In this document: positions 1-6,799 of the stretch, one piece after another
Layout of the letters: each line of letters starts with the position of its first letter
Position numbering within the stretch: the stretch's first letter is position 1
NCBI GenBank assembly: GCA_900549685.1
Contig: UROX01000104.1
Coordinates: 1 to 8,997, forward strand
DNA length: 8,997 nt
Direction: 5' to 3'
DNA from: an uncultured Alistipes sp.
GTDB taxonomy: Bacteria > Bacteroidota > Bacteroidia > Bacteroidales > Rikenellaceae
The notes under the pieces: generated by a model
Told to the model about the DNA's origin: nothing
The model's database searches: none
Seen by the model: the letters and a program-made list of their open reading frames with translations, nothing else
Position numbers and translations under genes: made by a program

Positions 1-2
1 GC

Positions 3-314
3 GGCACTGAGGCCGATAACTGGGCCCTCCGGGGCGTGGCCGAGGCCCGGGGAGGGAAGGGCAGGCACATCATCACCTCCACCATCGAGCACCACGCCAT
101 CCTCCACACCCTTCGGTATCTGGAGAAGTACGAGGGCTTCCAGGTGACCTATCTGGGCGTGGACAGCGCGGGCTTTGTGAATCCGGCGGATGTGAAGGCC
201 GCTATCCGGCCCGACACCATTCTCATCTCCATCATGTCCGCCAACAACGAGATTGGCACCATTCAGCCCATTGCCGACATCGGCCGGCTGTGCGATTATG
301 CCCACCGGTTCGGG
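3..314 (+). pseudogene. Internal fragment of a cysteine desulfurase (NifS/IscS family)
   Basis: Read from base 3, the protein starts GTEADNWALRG, the PLP-phosphate-contacting GTEADN motif of class V aminotransferase-type cysteine desulfurases. It continues with the family blocks TSTIEHHAIL and SANNEIGTIQPI. It stops resembling NifS at YAHRFG, where one would expect the HTDAVQA block. The catalytic PLP lysine and the active-site cysteine loop, both further downstream in the family, are absent, so this fragment cannot work. Codon use differs from the rest of the window: serines are three TCC and one AGC with no TCG, threonines are one ACT and six ACC with no ACG, and all glutamates are GAG. That pattern suggests a different donor, perhaps a high-GC Firmicute (inference). 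The exact crossover lies somewhere in 295-317. Confidence 0.85.
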
Positions 315-1979
315 GTACGGGTGTTCGTGACGATGAACACGCTGCTCTACGAGCACGAACTCCGTCGGGCCGAGTTGCTGGCCCGCGAGGTGTGCCGGGC
401 CGGTGCCGATGCGCTCATTGTGCAGGACGCAGCTTTTCTGCGCATGGATCTGCCTCCGGTCGAGCTGCATGCTTCGACGCAGATGTTCAACATGGACCCG
501 GAGCGGGCGCGGTTTTGGGCTTCGGCCGGATTCACCCGCATCGTGCTCGAACGGGCCGCGACACTGCGCGAGATCGCTATCATCGCAGAATCCGTGCCGG
601 ATACCGAGATCGAGGCGTTCGTGCACGGTGCCGTGTGCGTGTGTTACAGCGGCCGCTGCTACATGAGCCGTTCGCTGGGTCCGCGCAGCGGCAACCGGGG
701 TGACTGCTCGCAGGCCTGCCGTCTGCCCTACGATCTGCTCGACGAGCGGATGCGGCCGCTGATGAGAGACAAATACCTGCTGTCGGTGCGCGACCTCAAT
801 CTTTCGGACCGCCTCGAGGCGATGATCGACAGCGGCGTGCGTTCGTTCAAGATCGAGGGGCGCCTCAAGGATATGGCCTACGTCCGGAACATCGTGGGGT
901 GGTACCGCCGCCGGCTGGACGAAATCATGGCCCGGCGCCATGATCTGGTCCGCACCTCGGAAGGCGATTGCGAACTGGGATTCGATCCCGATCCTGCCAA
1001 AAGTTTTTCGCGCGGGGCGACGACCTATTTTATCGACGGTCCCCGTCGCGGCGTGGCGTCGTTCGATACGCCCAAGGCGATGGGCGAGCCGCTCGGACGG
1101 GTAGCCGAGGCGGGACGCGGACGGTTTGTGCTCGAACGGGAGGCGTCGCTTTCCGCCGGCGACGGCATCTGTTTCGTCGCTCCGTCCGGCAAGCTCGCCG
1201 GAACCCGGATAGACCGGGCCGAGGGCCGTTGCGGATGGCCGGGAAAGATGGACGGCATCCGTCCGGGGACGGAGCTATTCCGGAACCTCGACTATCGGTT
1301 CGTCTCGTCGCTCGAACGTGCCCGTATCCGGCGGACATTGCCGTTGTCGGCTCGCGTGACGGTCTGTCCGGAGTGGCTGGAACTCGTGCTCGACGACGGA
1401 ACGACTGCGGTGAGCGTGTCGCGGGAGGGCCGGTTCGAAGAGGCGAGAAACGCGGCCGGAGCCGAAGAGACGATCCGTACGCAGATCGCCAAGACGGGCG
1501 ATACGATATACCGGGTCGGGCCGGTGAAGGTGTGTGCCGATGTGCCGCGGTTCGTGCCGGTCTCGGTGCTGAACGATCTGCGCCGCGAGGCGATTGCCCG
1601 GATGACCGAGGCGCGTGCACGGCGTTATGCCCGGCGCGAGCGTCGTCCGGAACAACCCGGTGTGCCTTTCCCGCAGAGCGTGCTTCCGGGCGACGAGAAT
1701 GTGACCAATTCGCTCGCCGAACGTTTCTATCGCGAGCACGGTGTGGAACGCATCGAGCCGGGATACGACCTGAACGCTTCGCTCGAAGACAAGACGGTGA
1801 TGCGGACGCGCTATTGTGTGCGTCGCGAGACGGGGCAGTGCCTCCGCCGGAATCCCGCCTACAAGGGCCGCCTTTTCCTCGGGCACGACCGATATGTTTA
1901 TGAACTGCTTTTCGACTGCGACCGTTGCGAAATGAGCGTCGTGTGTCGGGGCGAACGCGAAAAAACGAACGCACGATGA
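3..1979 (+). CDS. U32-family RNA hydroxylase (RlhA-like), N-terminus replaced by a cysteine desulfurase fragment
   Basis: The bulk of this frame, from about base 318, is a peptidase U32 family protein. Known relatives (RlhA, TrhP) hydroxylate 23S rRNA or tRNA with prephenate rather than cutting proteins. Counting from the GTG at 36, the U32 signature is complete at 193-211 (E-x-F-x2-G-A-V-C-x4-G-x-C-x-M-S). Conserved cysteines are C201, C208, C224 and C228, followed by SFKIEGR at 270-276. A C-terminal cysteine-rich block (C594, C602, C628, C631, C637) resembles the long RlhA-type members and may bind a metal or Fe-S cluster. Roughly the first 70 residues of a normal U32 protein (the start of the barrel) are missing; NifS sequence stands in their place and the frame runs off the left edge. 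The product as written is unlikely to be active. The 3' end overlaps the methyltransferase gene by ATGA, suggesting coupled translation. Family assignment is secure; the RlhA rather than TrhP role is inferred from length. Confidence 0.85.
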   Translation, partial: GTEADNWALRGVAEARGGKGRHIITSTIEHHAILHTLRYLEKYEGFQVTYLGVDSAGFVNPADVKAAIRPDTILISIMSANNEIGTIQPIADIGRLCDYAHRFGVRVFVTMNTLLYEHELRRAELLAREVCRAGADALIVQDAAFLRMDLPPVELHASTQMFNMDPERARFWASAGFTRIVLERAATLREIAIIAESVPDTEIEAFVHGAVCVCYSGRCYMSRSLGPRSGNRGDCSQACRLPYDLLDERMRPLMRDKYLLSVRDLNLSDRLEAMIDSGVRSFKIEGRLKDMAYVRNIVGWYRRRLDEIMARRHDLVRTSEGDCELGFDPDPAKSFSRGATTYFIDGPRRGVASFDTPKAMGEPLGRVAEAGRGRFVLEREASLSAGDGICFVAPSGKLAGTRIDRAEGRCGWPGKMDGIRPGTELFRNLDYRFVSSLERARIRRTLPLSARVTVCPEWLELVLDDGTTAVSVSREGRFEEARNAAGAEETIRTQIAKTGDTIYRVGPVKVCADVPRFVPVSVLNDLRREAIARMTEARARRYARRERRPEQPGVPFPQSVLPGDENVTNSLAERFYREHGVERIEPGYDLNASLEDKTVMRTRYCVRRETGQCLRRNPAYKGRLFLGHDRYVYELLFDCDRCEMSVVCRGEREKTNAR

Positions 1980-2863
1980 TACGATCCGAATTGCTCACTC
2001 CCGTCCGCTGGGAGGATTACGAACTGCTCGACAGCGGCGATTTCGAAAAACTCGAACGCTTCGGCCGCTATACGGTGGCCCGGCCCGAACCGCAGGCCGT
2101 GTGGAGACGGTCGCTGCCCGCCGAACAGTGGCGCGAACGGGCCGATGCCTATTTTATCAGGGACAAGCGCAGCGACGAACGGGGCGAGTGGGTCTGCAAG
2201 TCCGGGATGCCCTCCCAGTGGTTCGTCCGCTACCGGAGCGAGGCGCTCGATCTGAAAATGCGGCTGGGACTCACGTCGTTCAAACACGTAGGCCTGTTCC
2301 CCGAACAGGCCGAGAACTGGGATTTCATCGCCCGACAGGTAAAACGGATCGGTACCGGTGCGCCGGTACTCAATCTGTTCGCCTATACGGGCGGGGCATC
2401 GCTGGCCGCACGCGCCGCCGGTGCCGAAGTCACGCATGTCGATTCGGTGAAACCGGTCGTGAGCTGGGCACGCGAGAACATGGAGGCTTCCGGACTGGAT
2501 GGCATCCGGTGGATCGTCGAGGATGCGCTGAAGTTCGTCCGCCGCGAGGTGCGCCGGGGCCGCCGTTACCGCGGCATCATCCTCGACCCTCCGGCTTACG
2601 GCCGGGGCGCCGCCGGCGAGAAATGGGTGCTCGAAGAGCATATCGACGAGATGCTCACGCTCTGCGGCCGCCTGCTCGAGGCGCACGGCAGTTTCCTCGT
2701 GCTGAACCTCTATTCGATGGGGCTCTCGGCCCTGCTGGCCCGTACGGCGGTGCGGCAGGCCGTCGGCCCCTGCACCGAAGATCGCTTCGGCGAACTCTAT
2801 TTTTCCGACCGCTTCGACAAATCCCTGCCGCTGGGCGTCTATTACCGGTTCGTCAGGGAGTAG
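1976..2863 (+). CDS. Class I SAM-dependent methyltransferase, RlmI/RlmK-like
   Basis: A 295-residue protein of the SAM-dependent methyltransferase family related to 23S rRNA methyltransferases RlmI and RlmK. The N-terminal third (about 1-120) is a small substrate-binding region with KLERFGRYTVARPEPQ. The Rossmann-fold catalytic domain follows: motif I NLFAYTGGASLAA at 133-145, acidic residue D156 in VTHVDSVK contacting the SAM ribose, and the catalytic motif DPPAYGRG at 204-211. The longer frame opens at 1925, but the ATG at 1976 is preferred because the protein similarity begins there and it makes the common ATGA overlap with the U32 gene stop. No Shine-Dalgarno sequence is evident, only an A-rich stretch, as is usual in Bacteroidota. 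Pairing with an RNA hydroxylase supports an RNA substrate, but the exact base modified cannot be read from the sequence. Confidence 0.85.
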   Translation: MIRSELLTPVRWEDYELLDSGDFEKLERFGRYTVARPEPQAVWRRSLPAEQWRERADAYFIRDKRSDERGEWVCKSGMPSQWFVRYRSEALDLKMRLGLTSFKHVGLFPEQAENWDFIARQVKRIGTGAPVLNLFAYTGGASLAARAAGAEVTHVDSVKPVVSWARENMEASGLDGIRWIVEDALKFVRREVRRGRRYRGIILDPPAYGRGAAGEKWVLEEHIDEMLTLCGRLLEAHGSFLVLNLYSMGLSALLARTAVRQAVGPCTEDRFGELYFSDRFDKSLPLGVYYRFVRE

Positions 2864-2892
2864 TTCCTTCCGGAGCGGTTCTGTGGGATATC

Positions 2893-2922
2893 CCGTTCTG
2901 CGAATCCCTGCGGAACGGTATT
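2893..2922 (+). terminator. Hairpin, candidate terminator after the methyltransferase gene
   Basis: A 10-bp stem pairs 2893-2902 (CCGTTCTGCG) with 2909-2918 (TGCGGAACGG), including two G-T wobbles and a 6-base loop. It is followed by TATTTCTGG and, further on, GTATTTTTG. It lies 30 bases after the + strand stop, between converging genes, so it could serve either direction. The T-tract is weak. A separate 10-bp palindrome, GGGATATCCC (2885-2894), overlaps its left arm. Confidence 0.5.
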
Positions 2923-2957
2923 TCTGGTATCTCGTATTTTTGTCCCCGGTCGTGGCG

Positions 2958-3896
2958 TCACCGTCTTCCGGCTCGAGTTTCCGGTTCGTTCCTGCGTTTT
3001 CTCCATAACTGCCAACTGTTGATTATGTTTTGCCAGACGACGTAGGAGGCGGGGCCGACCGAAGCGATAGGGTTCAGGTAGGTTTGGGCCATCCAGATAG
3101 CCAGTACCGTGTTTTTCTGGCCGAGTCCCTGCGCGCCGGACACTTTGTCGCCGTAGCGTTTGCCGATGCGTCTGCCGAGCAGGAACTGGGCGGCGCAGAC
3201 GATCAGTGCGGCGGCGGCCACGGCGATCTCGTTCCGGTAGTTCGAGGCGTCTTGCCGGACCAGAAAGGCGACCGTGTTGCCCATGACGATTGTCAGCGAT
3301 ACGGCCCAGAGGTAGAACGATACGATCTGCCGGTTCTGTAACGTGCGGTGGATGCGGGGGGCGAAGCGTCGGAGCGACAATGCAACGAGGAGCGGCAGGA
3401 TGAGCAGCGGAACGACCTGGCGGCATACCGTGGCGAACGATTCGAGGAACGGCATCGTCACCTGTTCCCCGATCAGCGAGAAGACGACCGGCGAGACGAT
3501 TGCCACACTGACGTTTCCGAGCAGACAATAGGCCGCCAGTGCGGCGACGTCGCCGCCCAGCATGCCCGTCACGACCGCCGCCGAGGTGGCGGTAGGGGCC
3601 AGCACGCAGATGAACGCTCCCTGTGCCACGACTTCCCCGAAAGGCCGCAGGACCGCATACAGCGCCAGTCCGCCCGCGATCTGGATCGTGAGCAGAATGA
3701 GCTGCCACGGCCGGATGCGAAGGTCCGCGGGCGAGAGCCTGCAATAGGGGGCCAGCAGCATCAGAAAGATGAGATAGGGCGTCAGAAAAGCCAGCGAGGA
3801 AAAAAACGGGTAGAATATGCCGCCCAGGATCATCGCGAGGGGCAACATCCAGTTTTTGAGTTGTTGCAGCACCGAGTGGTGCGGGTGTTCCGTCAT
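2958..3896 (-). CDS. Bile acid:sodium symporter (BASS) family transporter
   Basis: A 312-residue integral inner-membrane protein with about nine to ten hydrophobic segments spread over residues 15-300, of the BASS/SBF superfamily. Family hallmarks are the proline-rich crossover region APTATSAAVVTGMLGGD (100-116) and the second polar crossover block near the C-terminus (259-290), containing GQKNTVLAIWMAQ and NPIASVGPASYVVWQN. Members move bile acids or small organic anions such as pantoate or 2-keto acids with sodium. The substrate here is unknown, and real bile acid transport should not be assumed. The ATG at 3896 (MTEHPHH) is chosen; a longer frame would start at a TTG at 3923 that lies inside the -7 promoter element. 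The gene is monocistronic: it has its own promoter, a terminator sits just upstream of it, and it converges on the methyltransferase gene. Confidence 0.88.
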   Translation of the reverse strand: MTEHPHHSVLQQLKNWMLPLAMILGGIFYPFFSSLAFLTPYLIFLMLLAPYCRLSPADLRIRPWQLILLTIQIAGGLALYAVLRPFGEVVAQGAFICVLAPTATSAAVVTGMLGGDVAALAAYCLLGNVSVAIVSPVVFSLIGEQVTMPFLESFATVCRQVVPLLILPLLVALSLRRFAPRIHRTLQNRQIVSFYLWAVSLTIVMGNTVAFLVRQDASNYRNEIAVAAAALIVCAAQFLLGRRIGKRYGDKVSGAQGLGQKNTVLAIWMAQTYLNPIASVGPASYVVWQNIINSWQLWRKRRNEPETRAGRR

Positions 3897-3920
3897 GGTG
3901 TCGTTCTCTTTCGGTCGCTG

Positions 3921-3951
3921 CAAAGGAACGGAGTATCACGGGCAAATCAAA
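3921..3951 (-). promoter_or_regulatory. Bacteroidota-type promoter for the BASS transporter gene
   Basis: On the - strand, TTTG (3951-3948) is followed after 19 bases by TTCCTTTG (3928-3921), a 7/8 match to the Bacteroidota -7 consensus TAnnTTTG. The spacing fits the known -33/-7 arrangement. The expected start of transcription, around 3914, leaves a leader of about 18 bases before the ATG at 3896. Confidence 0.6.
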
Positions 3952-3953
3952 GG

Positions 3954-3974
3954 AAAAAATCCGGTTTTTACCGG
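3954..3974 (-). terminator. Intrinsic terminator directly upstream of the BASS promoter
   Basis: Read on the - strand, CCGGT-AAAA-ACCGG (3974-3961) forms a perfect 5-bp stem with a 4-base loop, followed by A and six T (3960-3954). It would stop - strand transcripts arriving from the operon ending at 4528 and shield the BASS promoter that begins three bases later. The stem is short, but the T-tract is good. Confidence 0.6.
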
Positions 3975-4527
3975 TCCCGCTCTTTTACAGAGGGATGACG
4001 ACGGGACGATTCGCCGGTCGGAGAAGACACGCGCGTCACGCTGTGTCTTTTTTGCCGGAGCCGTTGCGCGGGACGTTTTTTCGCTTCGCCGTCGCCGGAA
4101 TCTTCGCGGTACGGGACGTGCCCGATGCGAAGGTATGTTTCGAGGTGCGGTTTTCGATAGTGCGGAGGACACCTATGTCGGAACAGGCCTGTGCTGTGCG
4201 GGAAAACCGGTGCGATTTTTTACCGTGGACTTTGGTTGTTCCGCCCGGTCTTCCGTCCGAAATTCCGCCTTGCGGAGCGGTCGGTGTATGGAGACTGCGA
4301 TACGGTCGGAGATGCCGTTGTCGTCGGTGTTTTCGGTCAGAGTCTGCGTGACGGTTCGGGGAAGGACGATACCCCGTCTTTCCGTCGTTCTGCGTTTATC
4401 CTCTCTGCGATGGGCTGTGTGTGCCGTCCCGGATGGCCGCATCGTCTTCGTACATCGTGCGGCGTGCCTGTGCGGTTGGCCGTTTTTCCCCTCGGGAGGA
4501 ATCCGGGGCATGGGGGGCCGTCGCTCG
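3975..4527. other. Long stretch without a convincing gene
   Basis: About 550 bases lie between the TIGR02757 stop and the terminator at 3954-3974. Open frames cross it on both strands, but their translations are Arg/Pro/Ser-rich, have no recognisable motif, and look like chance frames of GC-rich DNA. The only clear structure is the + strand terminator at 4024-4053. A weak hairpin (TTCCTC-CCGA-GGGGAA on the - strand, about 4486-4501) lies just after the operon but has no T-tract. The stretch may be the 3' untranslated part of the operon or hold an unannotated small RNA. Confidence 0.5.
4024..4053 (+). terminator. Intrinsic terminator on the + strand with no gene in front of it
   Basis: AAGACACGCG (4024-4033) pairs with CGC-T-GTGTCTT (4039-4049, one bulged T at 4042) around the loop CGTCA. 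T bases then run to 4053 (the run 4048-4053 is six T, the first two within the stem). This is the best-formed terminator shape in the window. It points along the + strand, yet no + strand gene lies between 2864 and here. Confidence 0.65.
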
Positions 4528-5301
4528 CTAAGGGCGCATCGCACCGTCGATGCCTGCGCCGAACAGGGCGAAGTCGTACCGGACGGGATCGTCGGGATCG
4601 AATGCCCGGAGGGCTGTCGTGACCTCCTCGACGGCCTTCCAGTCGTTCTGTTTGCGGACGAGCAGGCCCAGTTCGCGCGAGGTATTTCCCGTATGGACGT
4701 CGAGCGGAAGGTAGAGCGCCGAAGGGGGAATCGATTTCCATAGCCCGAAGTCCACGCCGCGGTCGTCGCGGCGGACCATCCATTTCAGGTACATGCAGAG
4801 CCGTTTGCAGGCTGCGCCCCGTTCGATGGACGAGAGGTGCTTTTCGGCTCTGGCATTGTGGGGGCCTTTCCAGAAATATTTTCTGAATTCGGCCAATACG
4901 GTGCGCATGTCGCCCGTCCGTGCGAACGTCTTCTCGAAAAAGTCGCCCAGCGAACCGAAGTTCTTGCAGATGCGCCGCAGCGAGCGGACGAAGTCGATGC
5001 AGTCGCTGCCGTTGAACGTGCGGTGGACGAAATCGTGCAGTACGAGCAGCTCCTTGTCCGTGGCGAGCATCGTGAAGTCGTAGGGCGCATCGTCCATGAT
5101 CTCCATCAGCCGCCGTCCGTTGCGGACGATGGATTTGCGGTTGCCCCATGCGATCGTCGCGGCGAAGAAGCCTGCGATCTCGATCTCTTTCTTCCCGGCA
5201 TAGATATGCGGAACCGATATGGGATCGTCTTCGATGAAGTCGGGACGGTTGTATCGGTCGTGCAGCGTTTCGAGCAGGTCTCGGAGTTCTTCGTGTGTCA
5301 T
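4528..5301 (-). CDS. TIGR02757 (DUF2400) family protein of unknown function
   Basis: A 257-residue soluble protein of the TIGR02757/DUF2400 family, widespread in Bacteroidota and some other phyla. The conserved C-terminal half is intact: GAACKRLCMYLKWMVR (162-177), GVDFGLW (182-188), PLDVHTGNTSRELGLL (199-214), RKQNDW (216-221) and DPDDPVRYDFALFGAG (235-250). The length is normal for the family. It has been discussed as resembling helix-hairpin-helix DNA glycosylases, but no reaction is established, so I do not assign one. It is the last gene of the operon, and its ATG overlaps the lolD stop by 4 bases (ATGA), which fixes the start and suggests coupled translation. The stop is TAG at 4530-4528. 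Confidence 0.88.
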   Translation of the reverse strand: MTHEELRDLLETLHDRYNRPDFIEDDPISVPHIYAGKKEIEIAGFFAATIAWGNRKSIVRNGRRLMEIMDDAPYDFTMLATDKELLVLHDFVHRTFNGSDCIDFVRSLRRICKNFGSLGDFFEKTFARTGDMRTVLAEFRKYFWKGPHNARAEKHLSSIERGAACKRLCMYLKWMVRRDDRGVDFGLWKSIPPSALYLPLDVHTGNTSRELGLLVRKQNDWKAVEEVTTALRAFDPDDPVRYDFALFGAGIDGAMRP

Positions 5302-5957
5302 AAGCCGGGACGGATCAGGCCGTCTACCATTTCGATTTTGCGGTCCGACATTTCGGCGAGTTGTTCGTCGTGCGTGACGATCACGACGGTCTGACCCAGC
5401 GTGTCGCGCAGCGTGAAGAACAGACGGTGTATCTCTTCCTTGTTTTTCGAGTCCAGGTTGCCCGACGGTTCGTCGGCCAGCAACACGGCCGGCGAGTTGA
5501 TGAGGGCGCGGGCTATGGCCACCCGCTGCTGTTCGCCGCCCGACAGCTCGGCCGGTTTGTGCGCGAACCGGTGGTCCAGCGCCAGCATGTCGAGCAGTTC
5601 TCCGGCCCGTTTTTCTACCTCGCGGCGGTCGCGTCCGGCGATGTAGCCGGGAATACAGACGTTTTCGAAGGCGGTGAATTCGGGCAGCAGATGGTGGAAC
5701 TGGAAAACGAATCCGATTTTCGTGTTCCTGAATTTCGACAGCTCTTTGTCGGAGAGCGCATGGACTGCCGTGCCGTCGATTTCGATCCGGCCCGATGTCG
5801 GGCGGCTCAGTGTGCCCAGTATCTGCAACAGCGTGGTCTTGCCGGCGCCGCTGGGGCCGACGATGGAGACGACCTCGCCCCGGGCGATCGACAGGTCGAG
5901 GCCCTTGAGTACTTCGAGCGTGCCGAAACTTTTATGGATGTCTTGGGTCCGTATCAT
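5298..5957 (-). CDS. lolD: ABC transporter ATP-binding protein, lipoprotein release (LolD)
   Basis: A 219-residue cytoplasmic ATPase of the LolD/MacB branch. LolD powers the LolCDE complex, which pulls lipoproteins out of the inner membrane for transfer to the outer membrane. Visible motifs are Walker A GPSGAGKTT (34-42), the Q-loop with the LolD-typical FQFHHLLPEFTAFENV (85-100), signature LSGGEQQRVAIARAL (138-152), Walker B VLLADEP (158-164), D-loop SGNLD and switch histidine H196. Start choice: an upstream extension of the frame runs through folP, and the ATG at 5957 gives the expected N-terminus (MIRTQDIHKSFG) and an ATGA overlap with the folP stop. No permease gene (lolC/E) is adjacent, so the partner must be encoded elsewhere. 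A MacB-like or other ATPase role is possible, but the Q-loop block favours LolD. Confidence 0.88.
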   Translation of the reverse strand: MIRTQDIHKSFGTLEVLKGLDLSIARGEVVSIVGPSGAGKTTLLQILGTLSRPTSGRIEIDGTAVHALSDKELSKFRNTKIGFVFQFHHLLPEFTAFENVCIPGYIAGRDRREVEKRAGELLDMLALDHRFAHKPAELSGGEQQRVAIARALINSPAVLLADEPSGNLDSKNKEEIHRLFFTLRDTLGQTVVIVTHDEQLAEMSDRKIEMVDGLIRPGL

Positions 5958-6799
5958 GGTGTGTGCGGATTTTGCGTCGTGAATTGCCGGTAGAGCGCGA
6001 CGACCTGAACGGCTTCCCGCGTGTCGTGTACGCGCAGGATCGAGGCACCTTGCCGCAGACATTCCCAGTGCAGGGCCGTCGTGCCGGTCAGCGCGTCTTC
6101 GGGCGTCGTGTCGAGCGTTTTGTATATCATCGATTTGCGGGATATGCCGGCCAGTACCGGATAGCCCGTGTCCGCCAGTCGCGAGAGGTCGTGCAGCAGG
6201 CGGAAGTTCTGTTCCGTGGTTTTCGAGAAACCGAATCCCGGGTCGAGGACGATCTGCCGCACGCCCGTCTGTTTCAGCAAAGCGGTTCTCTCTTCGAAAT
6301 ACTGCATGATTTCGCCGGTAAGGTCGCGGTAGTCGGTCTGTGTCTGCATGTTCTGCGGCGTGCCCCGCATGTGCATGGCGATGAAGGGTACGTCGTACCG
6401 GGCGGCGACTTCCGCGATGCGGGGATCGGCCTGCGCGGCAGTGATGTCGTTTACGATGCAGGGACCGAACCGTTCCAGCACGCCCTCCATGACGCTCGCC
6501 CGGAACGTGTCGATCGAGACGGGAATCTGCGGCAAGTACCGGCGGATCGTCTCCAGTGCCAGCGTGACGCGGTTCAGTTCTTCGCCGGGCGGAACGTCGA
6601 GCGCTCCGGGACGGGACGAGTAGCCGCCTACGTCCAGTATGGCGGCGCCTTCTTCGGCGGCCTGTTCCGCCCGGCGGGCGATGGCGTCGGCCTGCCTTGT
6701 CCGACTTCCGGAGAAGAACGAGTCGGGCGTGACGTTGATGATCGTCATCACGACGGGGGTGTCCAGAGAAAGGCTCCGGCTGCCTACGGTCAGTTTCAT
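5954..6799 (-). CDS. folP: Dihydropteroate synthase
   Basis: A 281-residue TIM-barrel enzyme joining 6-hydroxymethyl-dihydropterin pyrophosphate to p-aminobenzoate in folate synthesis; it is the sulfonamide target. Pterin- and pyrophosphate-binding motifs are all present: INVTPDSFFSG (21-31), LDVGGYSSRPG (55-65, family form GGESTRPG), VNDIT (116-120), MHMRGTPQNMQ (142-152), DPGFGFSK (186-193), AGISRKS (217-223) and the C-terminal RVHD (256-259). Length is typical. The frame is open further upstream inside coaE, but the ATG at 6799 gives the normal N-terminus and an ATGA overlap with the coaE stop. In many Bacteroidota folP is followed by a diadenylate cyclase gene; here lolD follows instead (known context versus what is seen). 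Confidence 0.95.
   Translation of the reverse strand: MKLTVGSRSLSLDTPVVMTIINVTPDSFFSGSRTRQADAIARRAEQAAEEGAAILDVGGYSSRPGALDVPPGEELNRVTLALETIRRYLPQIPVSIDTFRASVMEGVLERFGPCIVNDITAAQADPRIAEVAARYDVPFIAMHMRGTPQNMQTQTDYRDLTGEIMQYFEERTALLKQTGVRQIVLDPGFGFSKTTEQNFRLLHDLSRLADTGYPVLAGISRKSMIYKTLDTTPEDALTGTTALHWECLRQGASILRVHDTREAVQVVALYRQFTTQNPHTP

Noticed and set aside
1030..1998. 322-codon open frame on the - strand
   Set aside because: It is a shadow of the U32 gene, which has clear family motifs; the antisense product is very Arg-rich and has no family resemblance.
2101..3045. 314-codon open frame on the + strand
   Set aside because: It is a frame-shifted shadow of the methyltransferase gene running past its stop; low-complexity Arg/Gly composition.
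3079..3086. TAGGTTTG, a perfect TAnnTTTG match on the + strand
   Set aside because: It lies inside the BASS coding region with no TTTG at the right distance upstream, so it is likely chance.
3910..3921. 12-base repeat TTCGGTCGCTGC shared with 8221-8232
   Set aside because: A few 12-base matches are expected by chance in 9 kb of GC-rich DNA, and the flanks do not match.
4173..4544. 123-codon open frame on the - strand after the TIGR02757 gene
   Set aside because: Its product is Arg/Pro/Thr-rich with no hydrophobic core or recognisable motif. It overlaps the operon end by only a few bases, but nothing else supports it.
3817..4743. 308-codon open frame on the + strand across the gene-free region
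   Set aside because: It lies antisense to the start of the BASS gene and the end of the TIGR02757 gene, has no motif, and is rich in Arg, Cys and Ser, as expected of a chance frame in GC-rich DNA.
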